Source: Glycomyces sp. YM15 (GTDB lineage: Bacteria > Actinomycetota > Actinomycetes > Mycobacteriales > Micromonosporaceae). Taken from it: a DNA stretch of 64,000 bases. The translations under genes and the position numbers were made by a program. This document shows positions 61,599-64,000 of this stretch, piece after piece. The notes beneath the pieces were generated by a model. The model did not search any database and had not been told where the DNA came from. It saw only the letters and a list, made by a program, of their open reading frames with translations. Location of the stretch: contig NZ_JAERMK010000023.1 of assembly GCF_016918015.1 (NCBI RefSeq), positions 1 to 64,000 on the forward strand, read 5' to 3'. Within the stretch, counting starts at the first letter, position 1, and each line of letters begins with the position of its first letter.

Positions 61599-61979
61599 TC
61601 AACCTGAGCGATCGGGACCGAACCATTCGAGCGGCTGGCCGGTAGCCGCATCCACGCATTCGAAGTCGCGATCGCGGTGCAGGAGTGTGAGGTCGAACTG
61701 CTCGGCCGTCGCGGCGATCAGGAGGTCGACCGGACCCGCGCTGCGGTGGTGCCCGTTCTTTGTGAGCGCCTCCTGCACTTGGTGCGCTCGTCTGAACATG
61801 CGCTCGTCCATGGGCACCCGGCAGAACAGGGAATCGAAATCCTGCGAATCCTGCACACGGTCATCCCAGGACCGGGCGCTGATGAAGTATTCCAGTTCGA
61901 TCACCGGGCAGAGGGCGATGAGACCCGCCTGCGCGACCCGGTCCCATCCGTAGTCGTTTCCGTTCTTGCGCATGAGCAA
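61599..61979 (-). pseudogene. PIN-domain (VapC-like) toxin, apparently N-terminally truncated
   Basis: 126 residues. The middle and end match VapC PIN toxins: GLIALCPVIELEYFISARS, VQEALTKNGHHRSAGPVDLLIAATAE, LLHRDRDFECV. The first strand, normally LIDTSAL with the first catalytic Asp, is missing; the frame instead runs back into a 22-bp palindrome. No antitoxin gene lies between this and dgt. Three of four acidic residues remain, so it is probably an inactive remnant, though a shortened active form cannot be ruled out. TTG 61979 or ATG 61973 would start it. Confidence 0.7.
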
Positions 61980-61981
61980 CG

Positions 61982-62003
61982 CCTTGGAATGTACATTCCA
62001 AGG
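61982..62003. promoter_or_regulatory. Perfect 22-base palindrome
   Basis: CCTTGGAATGTACATTCCAAGG is exactly self-complementary. It lies immediately upstream of the truncated PIN gene. In complete vapBC operons the operator precedes vapB, so this may be the leftover operator after deletion of vapB and the vapC start. Confidence 0.7.
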
Positions 62004-62051
62004 TAGCCGACCTCGGGGGGGACACGCCAGGGCGAGCGAACTTTCTCGCAG

Positions 62052-63293
62052 TCAGCCGGTGAGGCGCTGGTGCCAGGCTTCGGCTGAGGCGTCGGTGAGG
62101 GAGGCGACCTGGTCGATGGCGACGCGGAGCTTCGCAGCGTCGTCTCCGGCCCGGTTCCAGGACTCGGCGAACATGGGCTCCATGGCCTCCGCGCCGCGGT
62201 CGCAGAGCAGGGCGACCAGGTCTTGGAGGATCTCGCGCTGGCGGGTGTACCAGGCCTCGTCGCTTCGGGGCTGCATCACGTAGCACCAGGCGATGCCTTT
62301 GAGCAGGGCGCATTGGACGCGTTCGCGTTCGGGGACCACCAGGTCGGCGTCGTAGCGGTGGAACCTGCCGTGGCCGAACTGCGCCCTGGTCGCGTTCGCG
62401 GCGGCGTTCACGAAGCGGCCCACCATTGTCGAAGTGAAGTTCTTGACCGCGACCATCGCGCCGAACGAACCGTCGTAGTCGTGGATTCCGGCCAGGACGG
62501 GATCGGCCAGGAGCTCGCGGAGCGCTTCCCCGAGGGCGGCTGAGGATTCATCGGCGTAGCGCCCCACCACGGCCTCGCAGACCCTGGCCTGCTCATCCCC
62601 GTCGTGCATGAGCTTCGAAAGGTTGATGTAGCCGCCGTGGAGGCCGTCCTCGACGTCGTGCACGGAGTACGCGACGTCGTCGGACCAGTCCATGACCTGG
62701 GCCTCAAGGCATTTGACGCCTTCGGGGGCGCCGCCGCGGAGCCATTCGAAGACGTGCAGGTCGTCGTCGTACACCCCGAACTTGCGGACGCCTTCGCGCG
62801 CGGCCCAAGGGTATTTGCAGGTGGCGTCGAGGGAGGCGCGGGTGAGGTTGAGTCCGACGGATCCGCCGTGGGCGTCGACCACCTTCGCTTCGAGGCGGGC
62901 GAGGACGCGGAGGGTCTGGGCGTTGCCCTCGAATCCGCCGCAGGGTCCGGCGACCTCGTGGAGGGCGTCTTCGCCGTTGTGCCCGAACGGCGGGTGGCCG
63001 AGATCGTGGGCGAGGCCGGCGACGTCGACGACGTCGGGGTCGCAGCCGAGCGCGGAGCCCATCTCGCGGGAGATCTGGGCGACCTCGAGGGAGTGTGTGA
63101 GGCGGGTGCGCAGGAAGTCGTCGGTGCCCGCCGTGTGGACCTGGGTCTTGTCGGCGAGACGCCGGAACCCGGCGGAGTGGAGGATGCGGGCCCGGTCGCG
63201 CTGGAACGGGGTGCGGACCGAGTCGGGCTCCGCGACGAGGCGCTCCTCGGCGGGCCAGCGGGCCTGGAGGGTACGGAGAACGGGATCGGTCAC
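62052..63293 (-). CDS. dgt: Deoxyguanosinetriphosphate triphosphohydrolase-like protein
   Basis: 413 residues from GTG 63293 (TACGCT seven bases upstream). The HD motif is GLAHDLGHPPFGHNGEDAL, with the upstream LTHSLEVAQISREM and a later MDWSDDVAYSVHDVEDG giving the other metal ligands. DFLRTRLTHSLEV and TPFQRDRARILHSAGFRRLADKTQV are diagnostic. It hydrolyses dNTPs to deoxynucleosides and triphosphate in the cytoplasm. Confidence 0.95.
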   Translation of the reverse strand: MTDPVLRTLQARWPAEERLVAEPDSVRTPFQRDRARILHSAGFRRLADKTQVHTAGTDDFLRTRLTHSLEVAQISREMGSALGCDPDVVDVAGLAHDLGHPPFGHNGEDALHEVAGPCGGFEGNAQTLRVLARLEAKVVDAHGGSVGLNLTRASLDATCKYPWAAREGVRKFGVYDDDLHVFEWLRGGAPEGVKCLEAQVMDWSDDVAYSVHDVEDGLHGGYINLSKLMHDGDEQARVCEAVVGRYADESSAALGEALRELLADPVLAGIHDYDGSFGAMVAVKNFTSTMVGRFVNAAANATRAQFGHGRFHRYDADLVVPERERVQCALLKGIAWCYVMQPRSDEAWYTRQREILQDLVALLCDRGAEAMEPMFAESWNRAGDDAAKLRVAIDQVASLTDASAEAWHQRLTG

Positions 63294-63333
63294 GCCATCG
63301 AGCGTAGCGCGGCCGATCCCGTCCTCTCAGGTG

Positions 63334-64000
63334 TTAGTCCTTCAGGTAGAGGCGCATGACGCCGGTGCCGTCGCCGTCCTGGGCGCCGTGGGCCCAGGCG
63401 AAGGCCGAGAGCGGTTCGACGCCGTCGAATTCGTCGGGGTACTCCTCCGCCGCGCGGGCGAGGTCGATCCAGGCGACGACGGCGCATTCGCCGGGGGCCT
63501 GGGCGGCGAAGTCGCTGAAGCGGCCGTCCTCGGCGAGGGTGCCGTCGGCGGTGGCGGAGCCGGTGTAGCTGAGTTCGGATCCGTCCACTTCGACGCCTTC
63601 GGGGAGGGGCTCGCCTTCGCTCATGCCGGTGATGAGCGCTTCGAGTTCCTGGGCGCGCTCCTCCGCGAGGTGGGCGGCGAAGTAGAGCGAGTCGGGGTCG
63701 ATCTCCTCATCGGCGTCGAAGTTCGCGCCACCGCCGAGGGTGGCGCCCGCGAGGAGGCTCGTGAAGTCGCCGAGGACGGATTCGATCTCGCCGAGGTCGG
63801 GGCCGTAGGTGTCCCCGACGTACGGGTCGTCTTCGGTGCCGGCGGCCCAGTAGCGCTCGTCGAGCTCCCAGTAGCGCTCCTCGTCCGCGGGGGCGAGGGT
63901 GTCCTCCCAGTACTGGGCGTCGAGCTCCGTGTATTCGGCGTACTCGGCGTCGGTGAGCGGCACTTCGACCGGTCCCGAGTCGGCGGCGTCGACGCCGTAG
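63334..64000 (-). CDS. C-terminal part of an acidic protein, DUF3352-like (start outside the window)
   Basis: The frame stays open to the right edge (in-frame codons read YGVDAADSGPVEV before the GTG at 63963), so the gene begins beyond 64000. The visible 222 residues are rich in Asp, Glu and Ala with FTSLLAGATLGGG, LAEERAQELEALITGM, VEVDGSELSYTGSATADG and a final DGTGVMRLYLKD. The layout (paired strands around long helices, strand at the end) is like DUF3352 domains of actinobacterial secreted or anchored proteins. Assignment is tentative. Confidence 0.5.
   Translation of the reverse strand, partial: YGVDAADSGPVEVPLTDAEYAEYTELDAQYWEDTLAPADEERYWELDERYWAAGTEDDPYVGDTYGPDLGEIESVLGDFTSLLAGATLGGGANFDADEEIDPDSLYFAAHLAEERAQELEALITGMSEGEPLPEGVEVDGSELSYTGSATADGTLAEDGRFSDFAAQAPGECAVVAWIDLARAAEEYPDEFDGVEPLSAFAWAHGAQDGDGTGVMRLYLKD

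Noticed and set aside
61982-62003. 22-bp palindrome as a transcription terminator
   Set aside because: It is AT-containing, has no loop or T-run, and lies upstream of the remnant gene; an operator is more likely.

Overview
The window is high-GC chromosomal DNA of a mycelial-type actinobacterium. Evidence for this: mycothiol (mshB) and ergothioneine (egtD) genes occur together; the succinate dehydrogenase has the Sdh1/Rv0247c-Rv0249c layout; acyl-CoA carboxylase beta and epsilon genes sit beside birA and maf; a HelD-type RNA polymerase-recycling factor is present; and many genes look leaderless, with a TANNNT box 6-9 bases before the start codon. A Glycomyces- or Micromonospora-like organism is my guess, but no rRNA or other lineage marker is present.

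Layout. 0-1.8 kb is sparse accessory DNA (a PD-(D/E)XK-like nuclease, two small orphan genes). 1.9-5 kb holds two redox-type regulatory modules: MarR/FMN reductase, and TetR/thioredoxin-fold membrane protein, each with visible operators. 5-7.8 kb has membrane proteins and mshB. 7.9-11.4 kb is the sdhCAB operon. 11.6-13.7 kb has ohr/ohrR and a TetR/membrane-protein pair with operators. 13.8-19.4 kb is mixed housekeeping and metabolic genes (ychF, SDR, NUDIX, D-aminoacylase). 19.9-21.6 kb is a DUF222/HNH gene followed by a hairpin-rich spacer. 22-28.5 kb is a sugar(-acid) uptake and catabolism locus: ABC permeases and binding protein, a divergent ROK regulator, an SDR and a galactonate-dehydratase-type enolase-superfamily enzyme. 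28.7-31.7 kb encodes a large secreted protein with CHAP and C39-like peptidase domains.

32-42.4 kb is mostly core (rmuC, ispH, xseA, xseB, PfkB kinase, egtD, histidine phosphatase, methyltransferase, YhhN). 42.4-43.7 kb has no convincing gene but carries tandem repeats. 43.7-51.7 kb contains helD, GNAT, DUF2306/MerR, a sulfotransferase, a thioredoxin-like gene and a NYN-accE-maf operon. 51.9-55.4 kb has accD and a divergent birA, then a two-HTH regulator. 55.6-63.3 kb has a PH-domain protein, GtrA, a one-polypeptide ECF sigma factor/zinc-finger anti-sigma/transmembrane/ectodomain protein, a SepX-like membrane protein, trmB, a truncated PIN toxin remnant beside a perfect palindrome, and dgt. 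The window ends inside another gene.

The most unusual items are the self-contained sigma/anti-sigma/sensor fusion (56974-59580), the double-peptidase secreted protein, and the clearly readable operator sets, which link regulators to targets from sequence alone. No rRNA, tRNA, CRISPR array, insertion sequence or prophage was seen.
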